NCBI GenBank assembly: GCA_017961965.1
Contig: JAGCWG010000064.1
Coordinates: forward strand, 1-13,412
Length of the DNA: 13,412 nt
Source of the DNA: Bacteroidaceae bacterium
GTDB lineage: Bacteria > Bacteroidota > Bacteroidia > Bacteroidales > Bacteroidaceae
Direction of reading: 5' to 3'
The position numbers and the translations under genes were made by a program. This document shows, one piece after another, positions 12,818 to 13,412 of the stretch. Under the pieces are notes generated by a model. That model saw only the letters and a program-made list of their open reading frames with translations, had not been told where the DNA came from and searched no databases. Within the stretch, counting starts at the first letter, position 1, and each line of letters opens with the position of its first letter.

Positions 12818-13412
12818 ATGGTAAATTACAAGGAACTTGGTCTCGTAAATACACGCGAGATGTTCAAGAGAGCTGTTGCAGGTGGCTACGCTATCCCAGC
12901 TTTCAACTTCAACACAATGGAGCAGATGCAGGCTATCGTTATGGCTGCAGTAGAAACTAAGTCTCCAGTTATCATGCAGGTTTCAAAGGGTGCTCGTAAC
13001 TACGCTAACGGCACAATCCTCCGTAACCTTGCTAAGGGTGCTGTTGAGTACGCTAAGGAACTCGGTTGTGAGGCTCCTGAAATCGTTCTCCACCTCGACC
13101 ACGGAGATACTTTCGAACTCTGTAAGGATTGTATCGACAACGGTTTCTCTTCTGTAATGATCGATGGTTCTTCACTTCCATACGAGGAGAACGTTGCACT
13201 CGCAAAGAAGGTTGTTGACTACGCTCACCAGTTCGACGTAACAGTTGAGGCTGAGCTTGGTGTTCTTGCTGGTGTTGAGGACGAGGTTGTTGCTGCTGAG
13301 TCTCACTACACTAAGCCAGAGGAGGTTATCGACTTCGCTACTCGTACAGGTTGTGACTCTCTCGCTATCTCAATCGGTACTTCTCACGGTGCTCACAAGT
13401 TCACTCCAGAGC
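12818..13412 (+). CDS. fba: class II fructose-bisphosphate aldolase, 5' part
   Basis: The frame starts ATG at 12818 (MVNYKELGLVNTREMFKRAV) and is open to the window end, giving about 198 residues of a protein of roughly 330. It catalyses cleavage of fructose 1,6-bisphosphate to dihydroxyacetone phosphate and glyceraldehyde 3-phosphate, and the reverse, in the cytoplasm with Zn2+. Visible class II features are GGYAIPAFNFN (22-32), LHLDHGDTFE (91-100) with catalytic Asp94 and zinc ligand His95, MIDGSSLPYEEN (114-125), VEAELGVLAG (143-152) and SIGTSHGAHKF (185-195) with zinc ligand His190. The codons are markedly uniform (GCT, GTT, CTC, AAG), as in highly expressed genes and unlike the surface-protein genes. 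It is divergent from the DUF6359-like gene and has its own promoter. Confidence 0.95.
   Translation, partial: MVNYKELGLVNTREMFKRAVAGGYAIPAFNFNTMEQMQAIVMAAVETKSPVIMQVSKGARNYANGTILRNLAKGAVEYAKELGCEAPEIVLHLDHGDTFELCKDCIDNGFSSVMIDGSSLPYEENVALAKKVVDYAHQFDVTVEAELGVLAGVEDEVVAAESHYTKPEEVIDFATRTGCDSLAISIGTSHGAHKFTPE

Overview
The window reads as chromosomal DNA of a Bacteroidota bacterium of the order Bacteroidales, probably Prevotellaceae. Four things point there: a SusC/SusD pair with attendant surface lipoproteins, Bacteroidota-type promoters (TAnnTTTG at -7 with a TTTG-like -33), a Mfa/fimbrillin-like lipoprotein carrying a C-terminal FISUMP-type domain, and a class II aldolase and type B L31 of the Bacteroides/Prevotella kind. 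The genus is inference.

Layout from left to right. 1-639 has no convincing gene; it holds an 11-bp periodic repeat bracketed by an imperfect 18-nt direct repeat, and two minus-strand terminator-like hairpins. 640-2229 (minus) is a fimbrillin-like/FISUMP lipoprotein gene split by a single in-frame amber codon at 1198-1200. 2230-2501 carries its promoter and a second 11-bp periodic array of eleven in-phase units, next to the terminator of the following gene. 2502-3656 (minus) encodes a secreted thioredoxin-fold protein. 3657-3918 is repeat-rich. 3919-11138 (minus) is a four-gene operon, transcribed in the order SusC, SusD, DUF4843 lipoprotein, PKD-like lipoprotein. After it come a well-marked rho-independent terminator and rpmE2 (11354-11608, minus), a DUF6359-like lipoprotein (11881-12519, minus), and the 5' part of a class II fructose-bisphosphate aldolase gene on the plus strand (12818 to the window end).

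How the genes work together. SusC and SusD form an outer-membrane TonB-dependent 'pedal-bin' importer, and the two small lipoproteins are likely surface accessory subunits. No glycoside hydrolase, polysaccharide lyase or sulfatase is encoded in the window. The SusC/SusD/DUF4843/PKD-like arrangement resembles, from memory, the peptide-binding SusCD assembly BT2261-2264 of Bacteroides thetaiotaomicron, so peptide import is more likely than glycan import. The thioredoxin-like protein downstream could act on the same cargo or on envelope disulfides, but that link is only positional. rpmE2 and fba are housekeeping genes.

The most unusual signal is in the non-coding DNA. There are two 11-bp periodic arrays and at least five 7-bp periodic arrays, most of the latter just after stop codons. 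A 41-43-bp element occurs three times in tandem in one gap and once in another. None of these is explained by a known mobile element or CRISPR.
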